Positions 35,600 through 43,196 of a stretch of DNA of 64,000 bases are shown here, one piece after another; positions within the stretch are counted from its first letter, which is position 1; the number at the start of each line of letters is the position of its first letter. Both the position numbers and the translations under genes were made by a program. The DNA comes from Bradyrhizobium sp. 164. Lineage in GTDB: Bacteria > Pseudomonadota > Alphaproteobacteria > Rhizobiales > Xanthobacteraceae. The notes below the pieces were generated by a model, which did no database searches, had not been told where the DNA came from, and worked only from the letters and a program-made list of their open reading frames with translations. The stretch covers positions 1-64,000 of the forward strand of contig NZ_JADPKA010000008.1 in the NCBI RefSeq assembly GCF_023073715.1, in the 5' to 3' direction.

Positions 35600-36685
35600 C
35601 TAAGCTGATCGCTCGTGCAGACCAGCGCGCTGGGTGTTGCGGCGGATCTCGACTGCATCGGCGAGCTGCTCAAGCACGGCGGCCGTGGTCGTCCAGTCAA
35701 TGCAGCCGTCGGTGATGCTCTGTCCATAGGCAAGCGGCTTGCCGGGCACCACATCCTGACGGCCGGCGACCAGATTACTCTCGATCATCACGCCCATGAT
35801 GCGGTTCTCGCCGCTTGAGATCTGGCCGGCAATATCGGTCATCACCAGCGGCTGGTTCTCCGGCTTTTTGCTCGAATTGGCGTGGCTTGCATCGATCATC
35901 ACGAGCGGCGCAACGCCGGACTTGGTCAGCTCGTTGCAGGTGGCCGCGACGCTTGCCGCGTCATAGTTCGGCTTGCTGCCGCCGCGCAGGATGATGTGGC
36001 AGTCCTCGTTGCCCGCGGTCGAGGCGATCGCCGAGCGGCCGAGCTTGGTCACCGCCATGAAATGATGCGGATGCGAGGCCGACTTCACCGCGTCCGCGGC
36101 GATCCGCACGTTGCCGTCGGTGCCGTTCTTGAAGCCGACTGGGCAGGACAGCCCCGACGCCAGTTCGCGATGGATCTGGCTCTCGGTCGTACGCGCGCCG
36201 ATCGCAGCCCATGACACCAGGTCGGCGATGTATTGCGGCGTCGTCATGTCCAGGAATTCGGTGCCGGCGGGCAGGCCGAGATTGTTCACCGCCGACAGCA
36301 CGTTGCGCGCCAGACGCAGGCCCTTGTTGATGTCGAAGCTGCCGTCGAGATCGGGATCGTTGATCAGGCCCTTCCAGCCGACCGTGGTGCGCGGCTTCTC
36401 GAAATAGACCCGCATCACAATCTCGAGCTGGTCGGCGAGGTCTTCGCGTACGCGTACGAGGCGCTCGGCGTAGTCGAGCGCGGCCCTGGGATCATGCACT
36501 GAGCACGGGCCAACCACGACCAGCAGGCGGTCGTCTTGGCCGTTGAGGATCGCATGGATGGCATTGCGCGCTGCCATCACCACGCGCGTCGCGGTGAGCG
36601 TGCGCGGGACCTCCCGCATCACCTCTTCCGGCGTGTTCAGCTCTTTCAGTTCGCGGATACGAAGATCGTCGGTCGTGCTCAGCAC
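35600..36685 (-). CDS. 3-deoxy-7-phosphoheptulonate (DAHP) synthase, class I
   Basis: 361 residues from GTG 36685, preceded by acaggag; upstream in-frame ATGs run through a terminator hairpin. First step of the shikimate pathway: PEP plus erythrose-4-phosphate. AroF/G/H-type motifs: VVVGPCSVHDP, GWKGLINDPD, GFKNGTDGN and DASHANSSKKPENQP. The leader (36686-36887) carries a predicted promoter, an aromatic-rich leader ORF and an attenuator, so expression is probably set by charged aromatic tRNAs. I cannot tell which of AroF, AroG or AroH it matches in feedback specificity. Confidence 0.95.
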   Translation of the reverse strand: MLSTTDDLRIRELKELNTPEEVMREVPRTLTATRVVMAARNAIHAILNGQDDRLLVVVGPCSVHDPRAALDYAERLVRVREDLADQLEIVMRVYFEKPRTTVGWKGLINDPDLDGSFDINKGLRLARNVLSAVNNLGLPAGTEFLDMTTPQYIADLVSWAAIGARTTESQIHRELASGLSCPVGFKNGTDGNVRIAADAVKSASHPHHFMAVTKLGRSAIASTAGNEDCHIILRGGSKPNYDAASVAATCNELTKSGVAPLVMIDASHANSSKKPENQPLVMTDIAGQISSGENRIMGVMIESNLVAGRQDVVPGKPLAYGQSITDGCIDWTTTAAVLEQLADAVEIRRNTQRAGLHERSA

Positions 36686-36721
36686 GGCGGGCTCCTGTCT
36701 GTTAAGAACCTGCCGGCCAAT

Positions 36722-36747
36722 AAAAAAGCCGCCAGGTCTGGCGGCTT
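36722..36747 (-). terminator. Attenuator terminator (3:4 hairpin) of the DAHP synthase leader
   Basis: Read on the minus strand: aagccgcca, loop gacc, tggcggctt, then a six-T run. This is a textbook intrinsic terminator located 37 bp before the GTG start, inside the transcript leader. Its 5' arm (36738-36745, GCCGCCAG) can instead pair with CTGGCGGC at 36793-36800, an 8-bp perfect antiterminator. Confidence 0.85.
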
Positions 36748-36770
36748 GTTCGGACGTTTGCTGCAATGTG

Positions 36771-36851
36771 TCAGATTGAGCGCGATCCTCCCGCCGCCAG
36801 CGAGCTGTCGTAGCTAAAGTACCAAAAATAGCTGGTGGCGACGGTGATCAT
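36771..36851 (-). CDS. Aromatic-rich leader peptide of the DAHP synthase gene
   Basis: A 26-residue ORF, ATG 36851 to TGA 36771. Residues 8-14 read YFWYFSY: six aromatic residues (3 Tyr, 2 Phe, 1 Trp) in seven codons. There is no Shine-Dalgarno sequence; the ATG lies 7 bp after a predicted -10 box, so the transcript is probably leaderless, as described for rhizobial trpL. Its stop is 23 bp before the terminator. Stalling at residues 8-14 would mask segment 1 (36831-36840) and allow the antiterminator. Confidence 0.8.
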   Translation of the reverse strand: MITVATSYFWYFSYDSSLAAGGSRSI

Positions 36852-36858
36852 GGCAGGC

Positions 36859-36887
36859 CATATAGCGCGGCGCTGGCGGGTTGTCAC
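36859..36887 (-). promoter_or_regulatory. Predicted housekeeping promoter of the DAHP synthase leader
   Basis: Minus strand: -35 GTGACA (36887-36882), 17-bp spacer, -10 TATATG (36864-36859). Seven bases later comes the A of the leader ATG, the expected transcription start. Confidence 0.6.
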
Positions 36888-36918
36888 CCCCAAAACAGAA
36901 CACGGCGCAACGAGCGTC

Positions 36919-37497
36919 TCAGGTGTTGCTCTTGCGTGCCGCCAGGGCCATGCCGATCAGGGTGGCGCCGCCGAACAGCAGGTTGATACCGACCAGGACG
37001 CCGATCGCCCATTCCGCCGAGCTTGGCAGTCCGGCGATCACCATAAAGGAGATCGCGATGTCGACGAGGCCCGAGATCAGGAGCCATGACCAGCGGCTGC
37101 TTAGCTCGCGACGGTGCTCCAGTGCGTACATGATGGTGGTGACGCCTTCGGCGAGAAAATAGGCACCGAGCACGATGGTCAGCGTCAGCACCGCTTGGAT
37201 CGGCCGCGCCAGCAGAATTCCGCCGGCGAGCACCGCCAGCGCGGCCGAGATCAGCGACCACCAGAACCCCGGCGTGCTGCGCGCCCAGTAGGTCGCGATC
37301 AATCCGCCGATGCCGCTGATCAGGAACATCCAGCCGAGGAAGATCGCGGTCGCAAGGCTCGCGAGGGGCGGCAGGATCAGCGCGGCAATGCCGAGAACGG
37401 CGAGGAGGATGCCTTCGAACAGAAAGGCCTTCCAATGCGCCTTCACCGCCCGGCTCATCGCCGATTGCATCCGTGAGAACTCCTCGGGCGATGTCAT
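36919..37497 (-). CDS. HdeD-family (DUF308) membrane protein
   Basis: 192 residues from ATG 37497 (MTSPEEFSRMQSAMSRAVKA), with ggag upstream; the frame runs to 38541 antisense-like through prsW and is not real there. Six hydrophobic helices arranged in three pairs match HdeD/DUF308. E. coli HdeD is linked to acid resistance at high cell density; rhizobial members are uncharacterised. The prsW-like gene is upstream on the same strand. Confidence 0.88.
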   Translation of the reverse strand: MTSPEEFSRMQSAMSRAVKAHWKAFLFEGILLAVLGIAALILPPLASLATAIFLGWMFLISGIGGLIATYWARSTPGFWWSLISAALAVLAGGILLARPIQAVLTLTIVLGAYFLAEGVTTIMYALEHRRELSSRWSWLLISGLVDIAISFMVIAGLPSSAEWAIGVLVGINLLFGGATLIGMALAARKSNT

Positions 37498-37568
37498 CAG
37501 CAGGCTCCGGGACGAGAGGGCTGGGCTCAATCTACTAGTTGCGTGTCGCGCTGGCCATCCCGCGAGGG

Positions 37569-38609
37569 TTATCCCCCGCCGGGCGCCGAGGAAAAGCCTT
37601 CGGCGCTGGTGCGGATGCGGTTGCGGCCGAGAATGTAGATCGCCGTCGTGACAATCAGAAGTGCAAGACCGAGCAGGATCGAGGTGAGGCCGATCGGGAT
37701 CAGCGCCAGCGTCAGATTGCGCTCGGGATTGATCAGCCAGTGATGGAGCGAGGTCAGCACGAAGGCGAGGCCGAGGAAGCCGACGCCGCCGCCGGCAAGC
37801 AGCAGCGCCCACATCCGGCGCAGCTGGCTGAGCCGCTCGCGGGCGACGTCGGTCCGGGGCGCGTGATGGCGCGCGACCCGCCGGACCAGCCGGATGGCGA
37901 ACGCGATCGAGCTGAAGCCGATCAACAGGCTCGCCGCGCCCAGCCACATCCGCAGCGTCGGGTCCAGATCCGGCATGCGCTGGAGAGTCAGCAGCGGAAA
38001 ATCGAACGCCGAATGCAGCGCGAGTGGGCCGGCGAAGATCAGCAGGCGGCTGGACAGGCGGGCCCAGTCGCGATGATGGCGGTTGGCTCCGAGCGCCGTG
38101 CCGGCACGGGCAATGGTGAGGTAGGCGCCTGCGATGATGCCAAGCGCGCCGTGGAACGGCACCGTCAGCACGCTGCGCAGGGCGGCCAGCGAGCGCCACA
38201 TCTCGGCATGCTGCACGAGATACGCAAGGTTCTCGTAAGCGGCAAAGCCGAGGCCGACTGCGGCACCATAGACCACGGTGTCCATCGGATTGGCGAAGGT
38301 CCGCCGCTTGGTCGAGGAGACCAGCACGATGGCGATCACCTTGACGGCTTCCTCCGGCAGCGCGACGCCGAAGACCGAATGCATGGCGAGCGCCGCCCAG
38401 GGATCGTCGGGCGCTGCGACCATCCTGGCGAAGGGCGCGCGGGCGAGGCCCAGCAGCGAGATGCTGGCCGCCCCGAGCAGGAAGGCGGTCCAGACCTGGG
38501 CGGGCGGGCCCGGGCGCTCCTCGGCGGCGATGACAAGCCACAGCATCAGCAGCGCAGGCGCGACGGCGGCAGTTCCGATGACAGTGGGTAGCGCTTCAAT
38601 CAGGTACAT
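37569..38609 (-). CDS. PrsW-family intramembrane metalloprotease
   Basis: 346 residues with about eight membrane helices. The PrsW signature EExxK appears as LPEEAVKVIAI; further conserved helices carry VPFHGALGIIAG and HSAFDFPL, which supply the histidine ligands. PrsW enzymes cut anti-sigma factors or other single-pass membrane proteins. No sigma/anti-sigma pair is adjacent, so the substrate is open. The HdeD-like gene lies 71 bp downstream. Confidence 0.88.
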   Translation of the reverse strand: MYLIEALPTVIGTAAVAPALLMLWLVIAAEERPGPPAQVWTAFLLGAASISLLGLARAPFARMVAAPDDPWAALAMHSVFGVALPEEAVKVIAIVLVSSTKRRTFANPMDTVVYGAAVGLGFAAYENLAYLVQHAEMWRSLAALRSVLTVPFHGALGIIAGAYLTIARAGTALGANRHHRDWARLSSRLLIFAGPLALHSAFDFPLLTLQRMPDLDPTLRMWLGAASLLIGFSSIAFAIRLVRRVARHHAPRTDVARERLSQLRRMWALLLAGGGVGFLGLAFVLTSLHHWLINPERNLTLALIPIGLTSILLGLALLIVTTAIYILGRNRIRTSAEGFSSAPGGG

Positions 38610-38847
38610 CGGCGCCGAAAATAGGTTCCCTTGATGAGCTTATCTACATTCACCGGTGCGACCATGTGTCATGCGCTCGCTGCCGGCTCGCTTAACGAGC
38701 GCGACAGCCAGCGTTCATCAGGGCGCCCAACGCCAAATGTGAGCATCATCAATTGCATGGCAAAGCCAGCTCGTCACCTGTCGCAGCGCGCCCCGTCGTT
38801 GGATCTGATTGGTAAGTCAGATCAAGCGAATGGGTGGGTTTCTTCGC

Positions 38848-39120
38848 TCAATGGGTGGTGAACGGCGATGGCCCGCTGGGGGCGATATCGAAGGCTCCGA
38901 GATGGAATTCCGCGCCAACGGAATCGTCCGGCTCGGCCGGTTGCGCCAGCAGCGTGAAGGCGGCCTGCGGGTATTGCTTCCAGATTTCGAGATCGCCGGC
39001 GGTGATGGTGAGCCAGCCGAAGGTATACATGTAGCGTCCGGGCTCGGTGACCCGGCCAACCCTGTCCCAAGTGATCTTATCAACTGTGACTTTATCAATC
39101 GTGATCTTGTCGACTGCCAT
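38848..39120 (-). CDS. Small protein with N-terminal five-residue repeats
   Basis: 90 residues from ATG 39120, with a strong ribosome site (gggggacc). Residues 3-22 are four copies of a pentapeptide [V/I/W]D[K/R][I/V][T/G]: VDKIT, IDKVT, VDKIT, WDRVG. The rest (RYMYTFGWLTITAGDLEIWK then QYPQAAFTLL) looks like a small beta/alpha domain. No signal peptide. No known family is recognised; a longer frame to 39249 adds only non-coding-looking residues. Confidence 0.65.
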   Translation of the reverse strand: MAVDKITIDKVTVDKITWDRVGRVTEPGRYMYTFGWLTITAGDLEIWKQYPQAAFTLLAQPAEPDDSVGAEFHLGAFDIAPSGPSPFTTH

Positions 39121-39217
39121 TCGGTCCCCCGATCGCAAGTCTGCAAATGTGACATCCGGATCGGCAAAAACTGATCCTGCAATGGGGCCGCGATAGGGCA
39201 GCGATCTGCCCGGCTTC

Positions 39218-39844
39218 TCAGGCCGACTGGAGCATGGGCGTGCGGACAATCAGCCGGACGAGGTCGTCCCGGGACTGCTTCTCGGCGAACTTGACCGCAA
39301 AGCCGTGGTGGAATTTGCGGATCACGCGCCCGACGCAGGCGCCGACCGCAAGCGGGGTTCCAATCGGCGGGTCGTATTCGCAGGAGATCGCGACGCCTGC
39401 GGTGGAGACGTCGATGATGAAGCACGAATGGGTGCTGCCGTTGGCAAGCGTCAGGAACGTGTGCGGGACTTGCGGAACGAAACGCGCGTCTTGCCGCAGC
39501 TCCTGGACGCTGGCGTCCTTCTGTTTTTTCTCGAGTCAGGTTAGCTTTTCGGACATCCAGGCGCGCCGCGCCCGCGTCATCTCGAGCTCCATCAGGAAGC
39601 CCGACTTCAGCGTCGCGCTGATCGTGCACTGGAATTCGCCGAAATCCTGGAAGTAGGAGGTCAAGCGCTCGCCGACTTTTCCGACCACCGGTACGTCGAC
39701 GATCATGCGGAAGGGCGAGACGCGCTTAGTGCGGCAGGCGAAGCTGCGCAGCTTGCCTTCGCAATCATACCAGCGCGGCAGCGAGTAGCTGCCGTTCAAG
39801 GTGACTTCCACTGCACGCTGCCTCAGGAACTCTGCAACAGACAT
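39218..39844 (-). pseudogene. PilZ-domain protein interrupted by an in-frame TGA
   Basis: The frame from ATG 39844 (MSVAEFLRQRAVEVTLNGSY) runs 102 codons, meets TGA at 39538-39536 after MSEKLT, then stays open in the same frame with LEKKQKDASVQELRQDARFV and ends at TGA 39220-39218. Together they make 208 residues of one PilZ-like protein, with FIIDVSTAGVAI as the PilZ core in the second half. TGA probably replaces TGG (Trp). It is either a fresh nonsense mutation, a sequencing error or readthrough (the next base is C, which favours UGA readthrough). Confidence 0.75.
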
Positions 39845-40054
39845 GAACGCCAACCGGGGTTTCAGGGTGATTTCCGTAGTTCGACGGTAGCGGCCAAATT
39901 CTAAGCAAACGATACCGTCGCGCAGGAGCAGGGGTAAATTTCCGGTAAATGCGCGGATCGGTCGGACATTGGGCTGATGACGTGCAGGCGGCGTGCCATC
40001 AGGCGCGCCTTGCCCCGAAATGGCAGGCTGAAGAGGCGGGAGCTCGATAGAGCG

Positions 40055-40129
40055 TGGCGCTCCCTAGCGGAATCGAACCGCTCTCTCCACCGTGAAAGGG
40101 TGGCGTCCTAACCGATAGACGAAGGGAGC
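40055..40129 (-). tRNA. tRNA-Glu (UUC)
   Basis: Minus-strand cloverleaf of 75 nt with CCA encoded. Acceptor gctccct pairs with agggagc; D-arm region TCTATCGGTTAGGA; anticodon loop CTTTCAC with UUC; T-arm GCGGTTCGATTCCGC. Typical bacterial tRNA-Glu. Confidence 0.96.
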
Positions 40130-40352
40130 AAACGCAGGGCCCCGCCGCTTTCCGCGGCACGGCCGCTGGCCGGCCGAACAGTGCCCGGCGGCTTGCAGCG
40201 CGCGAACGTATAGTGGCCTTTGCGCTCCCGGGCAAGCCGTTCGGGAACGCTCTTTTGCTCCCGGTGGATAGCGCCGAGGCGGGATGATCAGGGGGCGAAT
40301 TCAACGGTTTCTTAGGGTTCCCTGAGTAGCGCTGGAGTGGGAGATTTTTCCG

Positions 40353-40607
40353 ATGCCACCGCCCAAGAAGCGCTCAGAGCGCAAGCTGCTGTCGCGGCAC
40401 GCCTGGATCACGCTCGACGGCGGATTCGCGGCGCGGCATTGCCTGGTCCAGGACATCTCGGATACGGGCGCGAAGATCACGATGGACGAGGATGCGAGCC
40501 AGCTTCCCGGGGTGATCCGGTTGGCCTTCGCGCGCGATGCGCGGACCGGGCGAAGCTGCCAGGTGGTCTGGCGCCGCGGCAAGTCGGCCGGCATCAAATT
40601 CCTCTGA
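40353..40607 (+). CDS. Single-domain PilZ protein
   Basis: 84 residues. PilZ signature: the basic start PPKKRSERKLLSRHAWI supplies RxxxR-type arginines, and LVQDISDTGAKI matches the (D/N)xSxxG motif. Binds cyclic di-GMP in typical members. Short and domain-only, so it probably works by protein contact. It lies 223 bp from tRNA-Glu, divergent, and close to the broken PilZ gene on the other side. Confidence 0.85.
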   Translation: MPPPKKRSERKLLSRHAWITLDGGFAARHCLVQDISDTGAKITMDEDASQLPGVIRLAFARDARTGRSCQVVWRRGKSAGIKFL

Positions 40608-40663
40608 CATCGCTGCGCGCCGATCCGGTGGCGCGCACGGCCCGTCCGGGCTACAAGGCGGCC

Positions 40664-40921
40664 ATGCGCATGCCGCTCCTCATCCTGATCTCGTTTGCTG
40701 CCGTGTCCGCGAACGCAGCGGAGAGCCTGCGCCTGCCGCCCGCCGAGCGGCCACAGGCGGGCAAGGAGACCGGCAAGATCCTGCCGCTGAAGGGCACGGA
40801 CGGTGCAGGAAAGGCCGGCTCCTGCGCCTCCTATGGCCCGCGCTTCGTCATGGTCGAGGGCACCGGGACCTGCGTGAAGGTCGGCGGCTCGGTCAGCGTC
40901 GACACCAGCATCCGGCGCTAA
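40664..40921 (+). CDS. Exported micro-protein with a porin-like cysteine motif
   Basis: 85 residues from ATG 40664. Signal peptide (MPLLILISFAAVSANA). The C-terminal part CASYGPRFVMVEGTGTC followed by VKVGGSV closely follows the N-terminal signature of Rhizobiales porins (C-x-x-YG-x-x-F-x-x-x-x-G-T-x-T-C-x-K-x-G-G). The beta-barrel is absent, so this is a stand-alone plug-like or disulfide-closed motif. The next gene, a membrane micro-protein, starts 6 bp after its stop. Confidence 0.7.
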   Translation: MRMPLLILISFAAVSANAAESLRLPPAERPQAGKETGKILPLKGTDGAGKAGSCASYGPRFVMVEGTGTCVKVGGSVSVDTSIRR

Positions 40922-40927
40922 AGGCCC

Positions 40928-41095
40928 ATGTCGGCGGACCTGTTGCGGCTCGATATCCTCGTCCCCGTGCTGATGTACTGCGCGCTGCTGTGGTGGGTCG
41001 GCCGTGGCCTCAGCTGGACCGCACGGCTCGCCACCGCGGCGGTGACGCTGATGCTGATCATCTGCGTGCTGCTGGTCGAGCGCGGCTGGCTCTAG
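40928..41095 (+). CDS. 55-residue membrane protein
   Basis: ATG 40928 to TAG 41093-41095. Two hydrophobic helices (LDILVPVLMYCALLWWVG and TAAVTLMLIICVLLVE) joined by RGLSWTARLA, so a small hairpin membrane protein. It lies 6 bp after the porin-motif gene, which suggests one transcript. No known family. Confidence 0.6.
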   Translation: MSADLLRLDILVPVLMYCALLWWVGRGLSWTARLATAAVTLMLIICVLLVERGWL

Positions 41096-41108
41096 GGCCC
41101 AACAAAAT

Positions 41109-41135
41109 ATGCGAAAACAACCCCATGCACAGTAG
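41109..41135 (-). repeat. Conserved intergenic motif, copy 2
   Basis: Reverse complement of the motif at 20992-21018: gcgaaaacaaccccatgcac followed by agtagcc. It lies 13 bp after the end of the membrane micro-gene, in the gap before the GST gene. The two copies are identical over 27 bases. Confidence 0.65.
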
Positions 41136-41220
41136 CCATCAAGTGCTGCCGTGACGCCGGGCGCTTGCGCCGCGACGACGATTCCTCGCGCGATCATCGC
41201 AACTTACGCCGCGTCAGCGG

Positions 41221-41859
41221 TCACGACATCGGCGGTGCGACGAATTGCGCAAATCCGGGCCGCTTGCCGAGCTCGGCGAGCCAGCGCGTGAGGTGCGGCT
41301 GCGCCGGACGGCTGATGCCTTCGACGCCGAGCCAGCGCCGCGCATAGGACCCGATCGCGATGTCGGCGAGCGTGAACGCATCACCCTCGATGAAACGGCG
41401 CGAGGCGAGCAGGCCGTCGGCGATGGCCCAAACCTCGGCAGCGGCATCGGCATCGCGCTGCACCTGGAGCATGTCGCGCTCGGCGGGCGCGGCGCGAACG
41501 ATGCCCCAGAACACCGGGCGGTCGACCGGCTGCACCGTCGACAGCGTCCAGTCGAGCCAACGGTCGACCGAGGCGCGCAGCTTCGGCGGCTCCGGGTAGA
41601 TCGGCGTGCTGCGCCCATGCGCGAGGCAGAGATAGCGCATGATCGAATTGGACTCCCACAGCGCGAAATCGCCCTCGACCAGCGTCGGAATCCGCGCATT
41701 GGGATTCATCGCCAGATACCCGGCCTCGCGGGTCTTGCCGTATTGCATGCCGGCATCGATGCGCTCGTAGGGCAGGCCGAGCTCGGTGAGGCACCACAGC
41801 ACCTTCTGCACGTTGACCGAGTTGGCGCGGCCCCAAATCGTCAGTTTGGTGTCAGGCAT
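41221..41859 (-). CDS. Glutathione S-transferase
   Basis: 212 residues: N-terminal thioredoxin-like domain (TIWGRANSVNVQKVLWCL) and C-terminal helical domain. The glutathione-site segment is NPNARIPTLVEGDFALWESN, containing the cis-Pro and the E-S pair. The theta-like start suggests a serine or asparagine catalytic residue. Detoxification or thiol-transfer role in the cytosol; the substrate is not predictable. Ends next to the conserved motif at 41109. Confidence 0.93.
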   Translation of the reverse strand: MPDTKLTIWGRANSVNVQKVLWCLTELGLPYERIDAGMQYGKTREAGYLAMNPNARIPTLVEGDFALWESNSIMRYLCLAHGRSTPIYPEPPKLRASVDRWLDWTLSTVQPVDRPVFWGIVRAAPAERDMLQVQRDADAAAEVWAIADGLLASRRFIEGDAFTLADIAIGSYARRWLGVEGISRPAQPHLTRWLAELGKRPGFAQFVAPPMS

Positions 41860-41948
41860 GAGGCGTCTCCCGCGGCGTTGTCGTTTGCGCGGGTGATAGC
41901 GGAATTCGCCTCATCGAGCGATGCGCGATTGCGCCGAGCCCATCATGC

Positions 41949-41972
41949 AAAAAGCTCCGCCCGGGGCGGAGC
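41949..41972 (-). terminator. Intrinsic terminator after the 26-residue micro-gene
   Basis: Minus strand: gctccgcc, loop, ggcggagc with an 8-bp GC stem (41954-41972) followed by five Ts (41953-41949). It lies 25 bp after the micro-gene stop. Confidence 0.8.
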
Positions 41973-41997
41973 CTTCATTGCAAATTCAACGCGACGC

Positions 41998-42078
41998 TCA
42001 GCGGCCGAAGAACAGCCACAACAGAATGATCACCGGAATCGGCACGCCAAGCATCCACAGCAACAGCCCTCTCGCCAT
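41998..42078 (-). CDS. 26-residue membrane micro-protein
   Basis: ATG 42078 to TGA 41998-42000, preceded by a strong ribosome site (ttggaggagg). The sequence is almost one transmembrane helix: LLLWMLGVPIPVIILLWLFF between MARG and GR. Own terminator downstream. Very short membrane proteins of this look, with the PIP kink, are common in Rhizobiales genomes, though usually unnamed. Confidence 0.75.
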   Translation of the reverse strand: MARGLLLWMLGVPIPVIILLWLFFGR

Positions 42079-42146
42079 CGCATCCTCCTCCAATCGGCTT
42101 CGTTGGGAAGAGAACGACGGGCGAGAGGGCTTGTTCCTGCTGGGTC

Positions 42147-42599
42147 TTACCAATGACCGGTATTCGGCATCGATGCCCAAGGCTCCTGCGGCGGCTTCGG
42201 TTCGCCCTTCTGCAACAGCTCGATCGAGTGCAGGTCGGGCGAGCGGACGAAGGCCATGTTGCCGTCGCGCGGCGGCCGGTTGATGGTGACGCCGGCCTTC
42301 ATCAGGTTCTCGCAGGTGGCGTAGATGTCGTCGACCTCATAAGCGAGATGGCCGAAGAAGCGATCCTCGCCGTACTTCTCCTCGTCCCAATTCCAGGTGA
42401 GCTCGACCAGCGGCGCGCCGCGCGTTTGCGGCTGCTTCTTCAGGCCTTCAAGATCGTCCGCCGAGCACAGGAACACCAGCGTGAAGCGCCCCTTGTCGTT
42501 CTCGATCCGCCGCACCTCCTTCAAGCCAAGCGCATCCTGGTAAAACTTGAGCGCGACATCGAGATTGCGCACGCGCAGCATGGTGTGGAGGTATCGCAT
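42147..42599 (-). CDS. gloA: Lactoylglutathione lyase (glyoxalase I)
   Basis: 150 residues from ATG 42599, with gggag upstream. Converts the methylglyoxal-glutathione hemithioacetal to S-lactoylglutathione. VOC-fold features: MLRVRNLDVALKFYQDALGL, VELTWNWDEEKYG, FGHLAYEVDDIY and FVRSPDLHSIELLQ. Metal ligands by family: His in LHTM, Glu in VELT, His in FGHLA and Glu in IELL. The micro-gene at 42078 follows downstream on the same strand. Confidence 0.95.
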   Translation of the reverse strand: MRYLHTMLRVRNLDVALKFYQDALGLKEVRRIENDKGRFTLVFLCSADDLEGLKKQPQTRGAPLVELTWNWDEEKYGEDRFFGHLAYEVDDIYATCENLMKAGVTINRPPRDGNMAFVRSPDLHSIELLQKGEPKPPQEPWASMPNTGHW

Positions 42600-42830
42600 G
42601 GTTGTTGCTCCCTGGACGTATGGAGGGTCTTTGCTTTGGGCCGGGACGGCGGGGCTAGGAGGTAGCAGGAAAATCGGAGGAGGGGCAGGGGGCGGGCGCA
42701 CGTGTGCGTGAGCGGAATACAGCTGGTGAACTACACCAACCAACGTGAACCGAAGGGGGCGATCGGGATCGCTTGTTGTAGTCGCCTTCGATCTCCTGTA
42801 GCCCGCTGGCCAAGACCTTCGGACACGCCC

Positions 42831-42929
42831 GTCAGAGTCGAGCCGAAGTTCTACGCTGACGTGGAGTATCGCGACATCACATCCGAAGGGTTGTTGCGCG
42901 CCAGCTCATTCGAGGGGCTGAGCAAAGGA
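42831..42929 (+). pseudogene. Remnant of an ATP-dependent DNA ligase D (C-terminal OB-fold)
   Basis: Residues VEPKFYADVEYRDITSEG then LLRASSFEGL match the C-terminal OB-fold of LigD-type ligases (pattern VEPxxxAxVEYxxxTxEGLLRxxSFxGL). The matching stretch is only about 33 residues, and neither the nucleotidyltransferase nor a Ku gene is nearby. The surrounding frame (42702-43037) shows no other match. It is a decayed fragment of a once larger gene. Confidence 0.75.
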
Positions 42930-43196
42930 ACGCGCCGTTCCTATCTGCGTTTTAGCTTCCACAGTGTAAGTAGAGTACCGGCCGTGAAACCGGATCGCGT
43001 GAGGGTAGCCGTCTGCGCAAGGCACTGGCAGAACTAAGTGAGGACGAACGTGACGTGTTGCTTTATCTCGCCGACCTCGGCACTGCAGCATGTCTCTCTG
43101 GCCTGATCGTCAGCATCATCAAGTTCATAGGCGATCAGTTTTGACAAGCCCGACTGCCCCGTCTGCTTCGGCATGGAGCCACCACGGGAAAGTCCA

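Noticed and set aside
39536..39538. Selenocysteine at the PilZ TGA
   Set aside because: No SECIS-like hairpin follows, PilZ proteins are not selenoproteins and the expected residue is Trp.
42702..43037. Complete 111-residue protein around the LigD remnant
   Set aside because: Only 33 residues match anything; the flanks have non-coding composition and there is no ribosome site.
43020..43145. Small ORF ending LIVSIIKFIGDQF
   Set aside because: Hydrophobic C-terminus looks protein-like, but there is no credible start codon in frame.
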